Part shown: positions 43,380 to 52,817 of the stretch, piece after piece
Position numbering within the stretch: position 1 is the stretch's first letter
Layout of the letters: every line of letters starts with the position of its first letter
Origin: Microcosmobacter sp040493455
Lineage (GTDB): Bacteria > Bacteroidota > Bacteroidia > Flavobacteriales > Flavobacteriaceae
Length of the DNA: 64,000 nt
Reading direction: 5' to 3'
Assembly (NCBI RefSeq): GCF_040493455.1
Contig: NZ_JANFDA010000004.1
Span: 124,001-188,000 of the forward strand
Made by a program: the position numbers and the translations under genes
The notes under the pieces: generated by a model
What the model saw: the letters and a program-made list of their open reading frames with translations, nothing else
Database searches by the model: none
What the model was told of the DNA's origin: nothing

Positions 43380-45074
43380 ATGGATATGAAAAATGTCTTT
43401 AACGTAAGGATTCTATTAGCCCTAACGCTATCATTGGCGATGTTTAGTTGTAAAAGATCCTCAAATTCATCCAATAGTTCACGTGCAACAGGATGGAGTA
43501 TTAACAATAAAAAAGGAGGTTTTCAGTACAATACCAAGTTCAAAGAACAAGCAACTGCTCCTGGTTTAGTATTTGTTGAGGGTGGTACTTTCACAATGGG
43601 TAAAGTACAAGACGACCCTATGCACGATTGGAACAACAGTCCTAATCAACAGCACATTCAGTCTTTCTACATGGACGAAACTGAAGTAACTAATTTAATG
43701 TACATGGAGTACTTAGATTGGTTAAAGAATGTATATCCACCAGATGATCCAAATTTTGCATTAATCTATCAAGGTGCTCTACCAGACACATTGGTTTGGA
43801 GAAATCGTTTAGGTTATGCAGAAATGATGACAGAAAACTATCTACGTCATCCTGGTTATGCAGAATATCCTGTAGTTGGAGTAAGCTGGATTCAAGCTGT
43901 AGAATTTGCAAACTGGAGAACAGACAGAGTTAATGAAATGTATCTTGAAGATGCTGGATATATCAAAAGAGATGCTAAGGTATCTTCTGATGTTACTGCA
44001 GATTCAAACTTTAATACAGACACATATATCAATGCACCATCTCAAACTTACGGAGGAAACGAAGAAATCCTAAAGGGTGGTAAGCGAAAAGTTAGAACTG
44101 ATGACGATGGTAACGAAGTAGATGTATATGCTAGAAGAGAATCAGGTGTTATTTCTCCAGATTATAGACTTCCAACGGAAGCAGAGTGGGAATACGCTGC
44201 TCTTGGTCTTTCTGAATTAAGAAGCTACAACGTATACAGAGGTCGTAAAAAATATCCATGGGATGGCCAGTACACAAGATCTGGTAAGCGTAAGTGGAAA
44301 GGTGATCAGTTAGCTAACTTCAAACAAGGAAAAGGTGATTACGGTGGAATTGCTGGATGGTCAGATGATGGTGCCGATATTACGAACCAAGTTAAATCTT
44401 ATGAGCCAAATGATCATGGTCTCTATGACATGGCTGGTAATGTTGCTGAATGGGTAGCAGATGTATACAGACCTATTGTTGATGATGAGTTTAACGATTT
44501 CAACTACTACAGAGGTAATGTATATTCTAAAAACGCTATCAACGAAGATGGTACTGTAAAAATAGCTACTACTGAAGAGATTGTTTACGATACACTTAGT
44601 AACGGTAAAGTTATTGCAAGAAACCTTCCAGGTGAGATTGTAACGGTTCCGGTTGACGAAAATGAAACCTATTTAAGAACAAACTTCGATGCTAGTGATA
44701 ACAGAAACTATAGAGATGGAGATAAAAATTCTTCTAGATACTATAGAGAAAGTTTTTCTGAAGACGATGCTGCTTCAACCAAGTCTAGTGATAAAGAAAC
44801 AAGAAAAATGTATAACTCTCCTAAGCATAACGTAGAAGTTGATTCTGCTGGTAACATGCTAAGAGAATACGATAAGTCTAATCATAGAACATCATTAATT
44901 AATGATAAGGTTAGAGTATATAAAGGTGGTTCTTGGAGAGATAGAGCTTACTGGATTGATCCTGCTCAAAGACGTTACTTCCCACAAGATATGGCAACAG
45001 ACTATATCGGATTTAGATGTGCTATGTCTAGAGTTGGTTCTAAGAGTAAAGGAAAAGGAAAAAGACGTAACTAA
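43380..45074 (+). CDS. gldJ: Gliding motility lipoprotein GldJ
   Basis: 564 aa from the ATG at 43380 (43386 is equally possible). The upstream in-frame ATG at 43263 would place the promoter and 39 hydrophilic residues before the signal peptide. The lipobox is 'LAMFSC' (Cys24 from 43380). The body is a formylglycine-generating-enzyme/SUMF1 fold without sulfatase activity: 'VEGGTFTMGKVQDDPMHDWN', 'YRLPTEAEWEYAALG', 'LYDMAGNVAEWVADVY', 'YKGGSWRDRAYWIDPAQRRY' and 'DYIGFRCAMSR'. GldJ is essential for gliding and for stability of the type IX machinery. It is followed by a strong terminator. Confidence 0.95.
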   Translation: MDMKNVFNVRILLALTLSLAMFSCKRSSNSSNSSRATGWSINNKKGGFQYNTKFKEQATAPGLVFVEGGTFTMGKVQDDPMHDWNNSPNQQHIQSFYMDETEVTNLMYMEYLDWLKNVYPPDDPNFALIYQGALPDTLVWRNRLGYAEMMTENYLRHPGYAEYPVVGVSWIQAVEFANWRTDRVNEMYLEDAGYIKRDAKVSSDVTADSNFNTDTYINAPSQTYGGNEEILKGGKRKVRTDDDGNEVDVYARRESGVISPDYRLPTEAEWEYAALGLSELRSYNVYRGRKKYPWDGQYTRSGKRKWKGDQLANFKQGKGDYGGIAGWSDDGADITNQVKSYEPNDHGLYDMAGNVAEWVADVYRPIVDDEFNDFNYYRGNVYSKNAINEDGTVKIATTEEIVYDTLSNGKVIARNLPGEIVTVPVDENETYLRTNFDASDNRNYRDGDKNSSRYYRESFSEDDAASTKSSDKETRKMYNSPKHNVEVDSAGNMLREYDKSNHRTSLINDKVRVYKGGSWRDRAYWIDPAQRRYFPQDMATDYIGFRCAMSRVGSKSKGKGKRRN

Positions 45075-45094
45075 TTAAAATATTATATATTTTT

Positions 45095-45126
45095 AAAAGT
45101 CCTAACTAATATGTTAGGACTTTTTT
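45095..45126 (+). terminator. Intrinsic terminator of gldJ
   Basis: AAAAGTCCTAAC pairs with GTTAGGACTTTT over a 6-base loop and ends in a T6 run, 20 bases after the gldJ stop codon. Confidence 0.85.
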
Positions 45127-45142
45127 AATTCTCAAAATTCTT

Positions 45143-46432
45143 ATGACCATAGCTTCAATCTATAATCACTTTCTAGAATGTGATTCTGTATGTACAGATA
45201 CAAGAAAAATATCTAAAAACTGCTTATTCTTTGCACTTAAAGGTGAAAACTTTAATGGTAATACGTTTGCGGATGAAGCCTTAGAACAAGGAGCCAAATA
45301 CTGTATCGTCGATGAAGAAGCGTATGCTGAAAATGAAAACTCCATTTTAGTTGAAGATGTTTTAACAACATTGCAAGACCTAGCTAGATATCATAGAGAG
45401 CAATTGGGTACTCCAATTATTGCTCTTACTGGTAGTAACGGAAAAACCACTACTAAGGAATTAATTAATGCTGTATTAAAAACAAAATACCAAACCCTCG
45501 CTACCAAAGGAAATCTCAATAACCATATTGGTGTACCTCTAACGCTTCTTAGTTTAACTAGGGATATAGAAATAGGGATTGTGGAAATGGGAGCCAATCA
45601 TAAGAAGGAAATAGAGTTTTTATGCAATATAGCCTTACCAGATTATGGCTTAATTACCAATTTCGGAAAAGCGCACTTAGAAGGATTTGGAGGTTTTGAA
45701 GGAGTTATTGAAGGTAAATCAGAATTATATAAGCATCTGATAAAACACAATAAACTCATTTTCATCAATTCTAACGATGCTCTACAAAAGCAACAAATAA
45801 ACGATTACAGCAACTATTATAGCTTCGGAAACACAAAAGGTGTAGATGTAAATGTATTAAATCAAACAAATGGCGAATTTGTTTCGGTACAGTTTGGTGA
45901 TGAAGTAATAACTTCAAATTTATCTGGCATCTATAATTTCAACAATATAGCTGTAGCCATTACAATAGGTAATTACTTTAATGTATCTGTGCAACAAATT
46001 AAAGAAGGTATAGAGAGTTATATTCCTAGCAATAATAGATCTCAGATCATAGAAAACAATTCAAACAAAATTGTCCTAGATGCTTATAATGCTAACCCAA
46101 CCAGCATGAAGGCGGCTATAGACAATTTTAAATTACTAAAATCTGATGCAAAATATGCACTACTTGGAGATATGTTCGAACTTGGAAGTACTTCAAACCA
46201 AGAGCACCAAGAAATTATGTCGTATGCGGAAACTGAAATCGATGGTCAAATCTTGTTTGTTGGAGAAAACTTTTTTCCATGCAATCCATCTTCACCACAA
46301 TCCTTGAAGTTCAAAAACTTTGATGATTTAGAAGAATATCTTCAAAATAAAACTATTCAAAATTCTTTAATACTTATTAAGGGATCTAGAGGTATGGCTT
46401 TGGAAAGAGCATTACCATATCTAAACAACTAA
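45143..46432 (+). CDS. murF: UDP-N-acetylmuramoyl-tripeptide--D-alanyl-D-alanine ligase
   Basis: 429 aa. The Mur-ligase ATP site is 'ALTGSNGKTTTKELINAVL', with 'EMGANHKKEIEFLC' and the central 'NLSGIYNFNNIAVAI'. The C-terminal domain has 'DAYNANPTSMKAAIDNF'. It adds D-Ala-D-Ala to the muropeptide precursor in the cytoplasm. It lies alone next to gldJ, away from the dcw cluster, as is frequent in Flavobacteriia. Only 16 bases separate it from the gldJ terminator, so it probably relies on readthrough or a promoter inside gldJ. Confidence 0.95.
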   Translation: MTIASIYNHFLECDSVCTDTRKISKNCLFFALKGENFNGNTFADEALEQGAKYCIVDEEAYAENENSILVEDVLTTLQDLARYHREQLGTPIIALTGSNGKTTTKELINAVLKTKYQTLATKGNLNNHIGVPLTLLSLTRDIEIGIVEMGANHKKEIEFLCNIALPDYGLITNFGKAHLEGFGGFEGVIEGKSELYKHLIKHNKLIFINSNDALQKQQINDYSNYYSFGNTKGVDVNVLNQTNGEFVSVQFGDEVITSNLSGIYNFNNIAVAITIGNYFNVSVQQIKEGIESYIPSNNRSQIIENNSNKIVLDAYNANPTSMKAAIDNFKLLKSDAKYALLGDMFELGSTSNQEHQEIMSYAETEIDGQILFVGENFFPCNPSSPQSLKFKNFDDLEEYLQNKTIQNSLILIKGSRGMALERALPYLNN

Positions 46433-46503
46433 TTATCTTATTACATATCAAATTTAAATTGTATAGTTAGAATTCAAACTAAAAACTAACCATACAAAAT
46501 TGT

Positions 46504-46549
46504 ATATTGTACAATATTACTGTGAAAACACACTTTTTATGTTGTACAA
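46504..46549. promoter_or_regulatory. Paired TTGTACAA palindromes at the regulator promoter
   Basis: ATATTGTACAATAT (46504-46517) is a perfect 14-bp palindrome. Its core TTGTACAA recurs at 46542-46549, overlapping the first codons of the regulator, with centres 35 bases apart. Upstream there is also ATACAA-AA-TTGTAT. These are candidate autoregulatory sites. Confidence 0.45.
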
Positions 46550-49349
46550 TTTTCGCCTCATTGTAATTATACTGTTTGGTTTTAAATTAATCGGATTAAG
46601 CGCTCAAGAGTTACCTCCCATCCAGAATTATAGCCCTCAGGACTATCATGGAGAAACTCAAAACTGGTCTTTATCTCAAACCAATTCCAAAACGATTATA
46701 GCAGCCAATAACAAAGGGCTTCTCACTTTTGATGGAGAACGCTGGAACTTATACAAATCACCTAATGAAAGTATAATCCGTTCCATTAAAGTTATTGGTG
46801 ATAGAATATATGCAGGTATGTATAGAGATTTTGGTTACTGGACAGAGAACGAGTTTGGCTCACTAGAATATACATCCATAGCAAGTAAATTAGATATTCC
46901 ACTCAAAGAAGATGAGCAATTCTGGAAAATTATCGCACTACAAGATTGGATATTGTTTCAGTCTTTGGACAGAATCTATATATACAATACAAAAGACCAA
47001 TCGTTCAAGATTATAAATTCTGATACTGGTATTACTAAAATGTACGAGGTTAATGATAAAATCTATTTTCAGAAAACCAATCAAGGTCTTTATAAAATAG
47101 AAAGTGGTCAAGATATACTGGTTAGTAATGACACAGTTCTGTCGGATTATAGGCTTATTAATGTTTTTGAAGTTAACAATGATCTATTAATTCAAACTCA
47201 GGATTATGGCTTTTTTATTCTAAAGGACAACAACTTTAGTGTTTGGAATCAAACGTTAGATGATATTTTAAAGGACAAAAGTGTTTACAACAGTATCCAA
47301 TTAAAAAATGGCAATTATGCTCTAGGAACTATCTCACATGGATTATTAGTTATAGACAAAGATGGAGCTCCACTCTATAGTATTGACCAAAACAAAGGAC
47401 TTGGGAACAACACTATTTTAAGCCTGTTCGAAGACTCTGAAAATAATTTATGGTTAGGACTAGATAACGGCCTAAGCTGTATCAATATGAATTCTCCTTT
47501 TAGAGTCTACAACGATGACAATGGATTAATAGGCTCTATCTACACTTCAGAATTGTATTCCAATAAACTATTCATTGGTACTAACCAAGGGTTATTCTGT
47601 AGAAATCCAGAAGGAGATGATAAATTTCAATTAGTAGAGGGCACACAAGGGCAAGTTTGGTGTCTATTTAAATACGACAACAAACTCTTTTGTGGTCACG
47701 ACTCAGGAACCTTTGTCATTGACAATTTAAAAGCTAGAAAAATCTCTAATATCGAAGGTGCATGGAATATTAAACCTATTCAGAATAAGCCAAATCAACT
47801 AATTCAAGGTAATTATGATGGGCTTTATATCTTAGAGAAAATCAATTCTAACTGGGCTTTAAAGCATAAAATTGAAGGCTATGATATTTCATCACGCTTT
47901 TTTGAATTCACTAATCCCAACAGCCTTTTAGTAAGTCATGAATATAAAGGCATAATCTCTCTGAAATTAAATAATGAATTATCTAAAGTTGAAAACATCA
48001 GTACAGATGAAAACCTAAAGGGCTTAAAATCTAGCTTACTCAAATACAATGAACAAATTTATTATGCTTTTGATAAAGGTATTTACAAGTACAACGCTTC
48101 AGAAAATCAATTCCTTAGAGACTCGCTTCTGAGCAGGACTATTAACCCAAGTAGCTTCGTATCTGGAAAGCTGATATCAGATCAAAAAAACAATCGCTTA
48201 TGGTCTTTCTCAAATAACGCAATTAACTATACAGAACCTGGGAATTTAAGTGATATACCAAAAGTTAAATCTATTCCTCTACCCTATGAATTGGTAAAAA
48301 GTGTTAGTGGTTATGAAAATATATTAGCATTAGATAATAATTCTTACCTCATTGGTACTACCTCTGGATATATCGTTTTTGATTTAAACAAATTAAATAA
48401 TCCATCTTATCACACCTCTATAAGCAGTATCACCAATACAAAAAACAGAAGCATTAAAACACCAAACAATGTAAGTCTTTCAGGTAGTGGATTGTTTTCC
48501 AATGAAGAACACAATCTTGAATTCAACTACAGCATTCAAGAATATGATAAATTCTTTATTGCCGAATATCAATATCAACTATTGGGCATTTATGATGATT
48601 GGAGTGATTGGTCTGTAGAATCTAAGCAGCTATTCGAAAACTTGCCATATGGAGACTATACTTTTAATGTAAGAGGAAGAATAAATAATAAAACCACAGA
48701 AAACATAGCATCTTATAACTTTAAAATAGAGCGTCCTTGGTACATGTCAAACCTAGCCATTGCAGTATACATAATTGGTTTTGTGCTATTAATAATACTA
48801 ACACATAATATCTATAGAGGCTACTACAAGAAACAACAAAAACAAATTCTAGAAAAAGGTAAAAGAGATTTAGAATTGAAAGAATTAGAGAATCAGAAAC
48901 AGATAATGAGAATCCAAAATGAGAATCTAGAAAAAGATATTGAAAATAAGAATAGAGAATTAGCAATATCTACTATGAGTCTCATAAAGAAAAATGAATT
49001 CTTAAACACCATAAAAGGTGAACTCAAAAATGTAGAAAGTAATGATCTTAAGAGAGTAATCAGAATTATTGATAATAATATAAACAATACAGATGATTGG
49101 AAACTATTCGAAGAAGCTTTCAATAATGCAGATAAAGATTTTCTAAAAAAGATAAAAGCAAAACACAAATCCCTTACTCCAAACGACCTTAGACTATGTG
49201 CTTACTTAAGGCTTAACTTATCTTCCAAAGAGATTGCCCCTCTCCTTAACATATCTCCAAGAAGTGTCGAAGTAAAACGATATCGTTTGCGAAAAAAGAT
49301 GAATTTACCACACGAAGCTAGCTTAACAAATTATATACTCGAAATTTAA
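46539..49349 (+). CDS. Membrane-tethered propeller sensor with LuxR-type DNA-binding domain
   Basis: 936 aa from the ATG at 46539, which begins a signal peptide (MLYNFRLIVIILFGFKLIGL). About 600 residues of two-component-regulator propeller repeats follow ('LFEDSENNLWLGLDNGLSCI'), then a Y_Y_Y domain (about 645-730, 'YQYQLLGIYDDWSDWS'), one membrane helix near 740-762, a charged coiled coil (about 765-830) and a C-terminal LuxR/GerE-like helix-turn-helix ('SSKEIAPLLNISPRSVEVKR'). There is no histidine kinase domain, so it is a single-protein sensor that binds DNA from the membrane. Its position suggests control of the beta-glucan genes downstream. Confidence 0.85.
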   Translation: MLYNFRLIVIILFGFKLIGLSAQELPPIQNYSPQDYHGETQNWSLSQTNSKTIIAANNKGLLTFDGERWNLYKSPNESIIRSIKVIGDRIYAGMYRDFGYWTENEFGSLEYTSIASKLDIPLKEDEQFWKIIALQDWILFQSLDRIYIYNTKDQSFKIINSDTGITKMYEVNDKIYFQKTNQGLYKIESGQDILVSNDTVLSDYRLINVFEVNNDLLIQTQDYGFFILKDNNFSVWNQTLDDILKDKSVYNSIQLKNGNYALGTISHGLLVIDKDGAPLYSIDQNKGLGNNTILSLFEDSENNLWLGLDNGLSCINMNSPFRVYNDDNGLIGSIYTSELYSNKLFIGTNQGLFCRNPEGDDKFQLVEGTQGQVWCLFKYDNKLFCGHDSGTFVIDNLKARKISNIEGAWNIKPIQNKPNQLIQGNYDGLYILEKINSNWALKHKIEGYDISSRFFEFTNPNSLLVSHEYKGIISLKLNNELSKVENISTDENLKGLKSSLLKYNEQIYYAFDKGIYKYNASENQFLRDSLLSRTINPSSFVSGKLISDQKNNRLWSFSNNAINYTEPGNLSDIPKVKSIPLPYELVKSVSGYENILALDNNSYLIGTTSGYIVFDLNKLNNPSYHTSISSITNTKNRSIKTPNNVSLSGSGLFSNEEHNLEFNYSIQEYDKFFIAEYQYQLLGIYDDWSDWSVESKQLFENLPYGDYTFNVRGRINNKTTENIASYNFKIERPWYMSNLAIAVYIIGFVLLIILTHNIYRGYYKKQQKQILEKGKRDLELKELENQKQIMRIQNENLEKDIENKNRELAISTMSLIKKNEFLNTIKGELKNVESNDLKRVIRIIDNNINNTDDWKLFEEAFNNADKDFLKKIKAKHKSLTPNDLRLCAYLRLNLSSKEIAPLLNISPRSVEVKRYRLRKKMNLPHEASLTNYILEI

Positions 49350-49631
49350 AGACTAAACAAAACCTCTTTTCACCTATACAACAACACAACATGCCCTGTA
49401 TTTTAACAATATAGCGCGCTCCCAAAGAGAAACTATTAATAACTTATATCAATGAATAACCACAAGGTTTTATTGAGAATACTACAATAAAACTGGGTTT
49501 TTTTTGAATTGTATGTTTTTTGTTGGGTCTTATTTTATCAGATTCATATTCCATAACATTAAATTTACAATGAGCGGTAAACGTATTCTTACTTAGTGTT
49601 TATCGCTTTGGTCAACTTAAAACACAACATT
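49350..49631. other. 282-bp promoter region of the beta-glucan locus
   Basis: It must contain the main promoter of the downstream operon. A hairpin with T-run lies at 49467-49505. A weak TTG-N19-TATTTTAT pair is seen at 49509-49538. AATTGTAT, part of the repeated motif at the regulator promoter, occurs once near 49508. No small gene was identified. Confidence 0.45.
49467..49505 (+). terminator. Hairpin and T-run downstream of the regulator gene
   Basis: GTTTTATTG and CAATAAAAC form a perfect 9-bp stem with a 9-base loop, followed by TGGG and eight T residues. It can end the regulator transcript. It lies 117 bases after the stop codon and could also act as a leader attenuator. Confidence 0.5.
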
Positions 49632-52600
49632 ATGAAAAACTACGTTCTAAGATTATTTCTCTTCTTTTTTGCAAGTGCTCTTTTTGCACAAGCCGATAAG
49701 GTTTCTGTTGTAAAAAATAATGATGGAATGAAATTAGTGGTCAATGGAAAAGATTTCATCATTAATGGTATGAATTGGGATTACATCCCCATAGGTACCA
49801 ACACATTAGATGCAAAATTTTGGGAGAAGTCTGACGACATCATTAAAGCTGGCTTAGATTCAGAGATGTCTCTCTTAAAGAACATGGGAGTAAATGTAAT
49901 TCGTCAATATACAGGAGTACCTGCAAGGTGGATTCAATACATCTATGAGAACTATGGCATTTACACAATGCTAAATCACTCTTTCGGACGATATGGACTT
50001 ACATTAGACGGTGTTTGGACACCAGTAACAATTTACGATGATCCTGTAACTCAGCAATTTTTAATGTCCGAAGTCACTACACTAGTAGAAGAATACAAGG
50101 ACACACCAGGACTTCTATTATATCTTCTAGGTAACGAAAATAACTATGGACTCTTCTGGCAAGGGGCAGAAACGGAAGATTTCCCTGATGATGAAGATGA
50201 AAAGAAATTTATAGGAGAGCAAAGAGGTAGACCAATGTATAGGTTAATGAATGAAGCTGCAGTAGCCATGAAAGCAATAGACTCTTCTCACCCTGTTGCC
50301 ATTTGTAATGGAGATGTATTATTCATCGATATCGTTGCAGAAGAATGTAAAGATGTAGATATATATGGTACAAACACATATAGAGGAGCCTCTTTCACGG
50401 ACATGTTCAATGTCGTGAAGGAAAAATTAGATATGCCGTTAATGTTTACTGAGTTTGGTGCAGACGCATTTAATGCCAAGGAAAACAGAGAAGATCAAAA
50501 AGCGCAAGCATACTACATGGTAGAAAACTGGAGAGAGATTTATGCCAATGCTTATGGCTTAGGAGCTGGAAACTCTATAGGTGGTTTTACTTTTCAATTT
50601 AGTGATGGATGGTGGAAGTTTGGATTTGATGATAGAGAGAATGCAGACGTTCACGACAACAATGCATCTTGGGCAAATGGTGGTTATGCTATTGATTTAG
50701 CCCCTGGCCGAAACAACATGAATGAAGAATGGTTTGGAGTTTGTGCCAAAGGACCAACTAACGAAAGAGGACTTTATCAATTATATCCTCGTGCTGCATA
50801 CTACGCTCTTAAAGAAGCACACGAATTAAATCCTTTTGAACAAGGAGTGAACGTTGACTTTGTCAATAACTACTTTGACAATATTCAAATAATGGATCAT
50901 GTACTAAGAGCTAGAGGTGATAAAGCTGCTTTAGGCGGAAGTAGTAATGATAAAATACGAATTAGTCAATTACGCGCAGAGTTCACAACATTTAATACAG
51001 GTGGAAGCCTTATTACGACTCCAGATACAGAAGACCCTAATGACAATATCTTCCCTAATCAACTAGGATTTGATCACATGCAATCCTATTATGTAGGTAT
51101 AGGCGGTAACCCTGCTCCTAACATGAAAGCAAACGTCACCTTTAATATATTAGGTAATGTTGCAGAAAATCCTATTGACGAAATCTTCTACGAAAACGCC
51201 GGTAGACCGATTACTGTTCAAGGTGTAGATGGTGGAAACGATTTAGATGTTGAAATAGGTGATTTTAATAGACTAAGAGTTTATAACGCAGAGTTCGAAT
51301 GGAATGCTAAAGATTTTGACCTCAGAGGTTTTTATCGTACAGGACACTATCACTGGGGATATGAAGGTGACTTTTTTGGATTATATCCAGAAGCTAACTA
51401 CGGTCCAAACTTAGATATATATGGTGGTGAAATTTTGGGAATTGAAATAGATGGTAAGGGATCCTTTGATGGGTTAAAAGCAGCCTTTGGACCACAATTA
51501 TGGTGGGGAGCTAACCCTACTGCACTATTTAAGTATAGTAGAAAAATTGGCCATTGGGATGTTACAGGTATTTACCATAGAGATTTACAAACAGATTTAG
51601 AGTTTGATGAAAATGGTCAACGTGTACTAGATGCAAATCAAGTTCGAAGTGGTATTATTCCAGGATGGCCAGTAGAAAGAGCAACAGTAGCCGTAGAACG
51701 AGAGTTTGGAAAATTTGGAATCACCTTAGGTGGAATTTGGGGTGGTAGCCCTCTAAATGGCAGTACTTTCCAAGCTATGCGAGGTAACACCGTAGTTGAA
51801 GACGTCATTGAAAGTAGAGATAATTGGGGAGGTAAAGCCAAGATTACTTATGAAGGCGGAAAATTTAACTGGTATGCACAAGGTTCCGTGATGGGGTTAG
51901 TTGCTAACGGTGGTGCAGATGCAACACAAACATTTACTGGTTGGAAACTAAGAGATAGTGGTAGCGGAAATATGACTAACGTCTTAACAGGATTTACATA
52001 TTCCTTTGACAACTTTCAAATAGCACCAAACTTCATGTACAGAAAACCGCTTGTAGATCCTATGCCTAACGGAGTAGATGCGCCAGGAAGATTACGAAAT
52101 GTAATCGATGACCCATTTGCTGTCAGAAATGGCAACAGAGAAACGACTTCTGGAGAAATATTACTCACATTCGACCCAACACCAGGAACTTGGATGTACC
52201 AATGGGACAACGACCGAGCCGAAGACGCAAAATTCGCGATGAATCTTGGTTTTGTTTATCAACATTTCCCAACATCAATGGATGCACACATAGGTTTCCA
52301 GGCTAATCGTACATTCTTTGCGTTCCCTAACGCAGTACCAGCAGAAGACCTTTGGGAAATACATTCTAGAATGGTATCTAAACTTTCATCAGACTTAGGC
52401 TTAATAGGTAATTTCTACTATGGAAGTGCACAAGGTAATGGTGATAGCGAGAGACTTATCAAACGTTTTGGAGGTGATATAAGAATGATATACAAGAAGA
52501 TGAAAGTACAAACCCACGTTAAAGTAAATGATTGGGGACCTTTCGATTATCACAGAGATTTCAACCTTACGTTTCCTGTACAACTAATGTTAGATGTTTC

Positions 52601-52808
52601 TACATCACTTGGAAAACCAGATTGGTTCATATTACCAAGCACAACAGTTGGTATTAGAGGAACATGGAGATCACTAGATGAATTCTCACCAAGATATTTA
52701 CCATTACAAGCACCACCTTTCGGAGAGCCGCCATTGAGCACTGCTGGATTCGACGATGGTCAAGAATGGGAAATCAGAACCTATATACATATCAATATTG
52801 GAAAATAA
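49632..52808 (+). CDS. Clan-A glycoside hydrolase (GH2-type TIM barrel) fused to a putative outer-membrane beta-barrel
   Basis: 1058 aa from the ATG at 49632; MKNYVLRLFLFFFASALFAQ is the signal peptide. Residues about 25-420 are a TIM barrel of the GH2/GH5 type with an acid/base Glu169 ('LLGNENNYG') and nucleophile Glu274 ('MFTEFGADAF'), the usual clan-A spacing of about 105 residues. From about 470 to the end the chain is nearly all alternating amphipathic strands with aromatic residues at strand ends ('NFNWYAQGSVMGLVANGG', 'DAKFAMNLGFVYQHFP') and closes on a strand 'WEIRTYIHINIG', as in porin-like proteins. No lipobox or type IX tail is present. It is the first gene of the operon, in the place where susC/susD normally stand. 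The exact GH family and substrate are unassigned; context says beta-glucan. Confidence 0.8.
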   Translation: MKNYVLRLFLFFFASALFAQADKVSVVKNNDGMKLVVNGKDFIINGMNWDYIPIGTNTLDAKFWEKSDDIIKAGLDSEMSLLKNMGVNVIRQYTGVPARWIQYIYENYGIYTMLNHSFGRYGLTLDGVWTPVTIYDDPVTQQFLMSEVTTLVEEYKDTPGLLLYLLGNENNYGLFWQGAETEDFPDDEDEKKFIGEQRGRPMYRLMNEAAVAMKAIDSSHPVAICNGDVLFIDIVAEECKDVDIYGTNTYRGASFTDMFNVVKEKLDMPLMFTEFGADAFNAKENREDQKAQAYYMVENWREIYANAYGLGAGNSIGGFTFQFSDGWWKFGFDDRENADVHDNNASWANGGYAIDLAPGRNNMNEEWFGVCAKGPTNERGLYQLYPRAAYYALKEAHELNPFEQGVNVDFVNNYFDNIQIMDHVLRARGDKAALGGSSNDKIRISQLRAEFTTFNTGGSLITTPDTEDPNDNIFPNQLGFDHMQSYYVGIGGNPAPNMKANVTFNILGNVAENPIDEIFYENAGRPITVQGVDGGNDLDVEIGDFNRLRVYNAEFEWNAKDFDLRGFYRTGHYHWGYEGDFFGLYPEANYGPNLDIYGGEILGIEIDGKGSFDGLKAAFGPQLWWGANPTALFKYSRKIGHWDVTGIYHRDLQTDLEFDENGQRVLDANQVRSGIIPGWPVERATVAVEREFGKFGITLGGIWGGSPLNGSTFQAMRGNTVVEDVIESRDNWGGKAKITYEGGKFNWYAQGSVMGLVANGGADATQTFTGWKLRDSGSGNMTNVLTGFTYSFDNFQIAPNFMYRKPLVDPMPNGVDAPGRLRNVIDDPFAVRNGNRETTSGEILLTFDPTPGTWMYQWDNDRAEDAKFAMNLGFVYQHFPTSMDAHIGFQANRTFFAFPNAVPAEDLWEIHSRMVSKLSSDLGLIGNFYYGSAQGNGDSERLIKRFGGDIRMIYKKMKVQTHVKVNDWGPFDYHRDFNLTFPVQLMLDVSTSLGKPDWFILPSTTVGIRGTWRSLDEFSPRYLPLQAPPFGEPPLSTAGFDDGQEWEIRTYIHINIGK

Positions 52809-52817
52809 AAATAGCAA

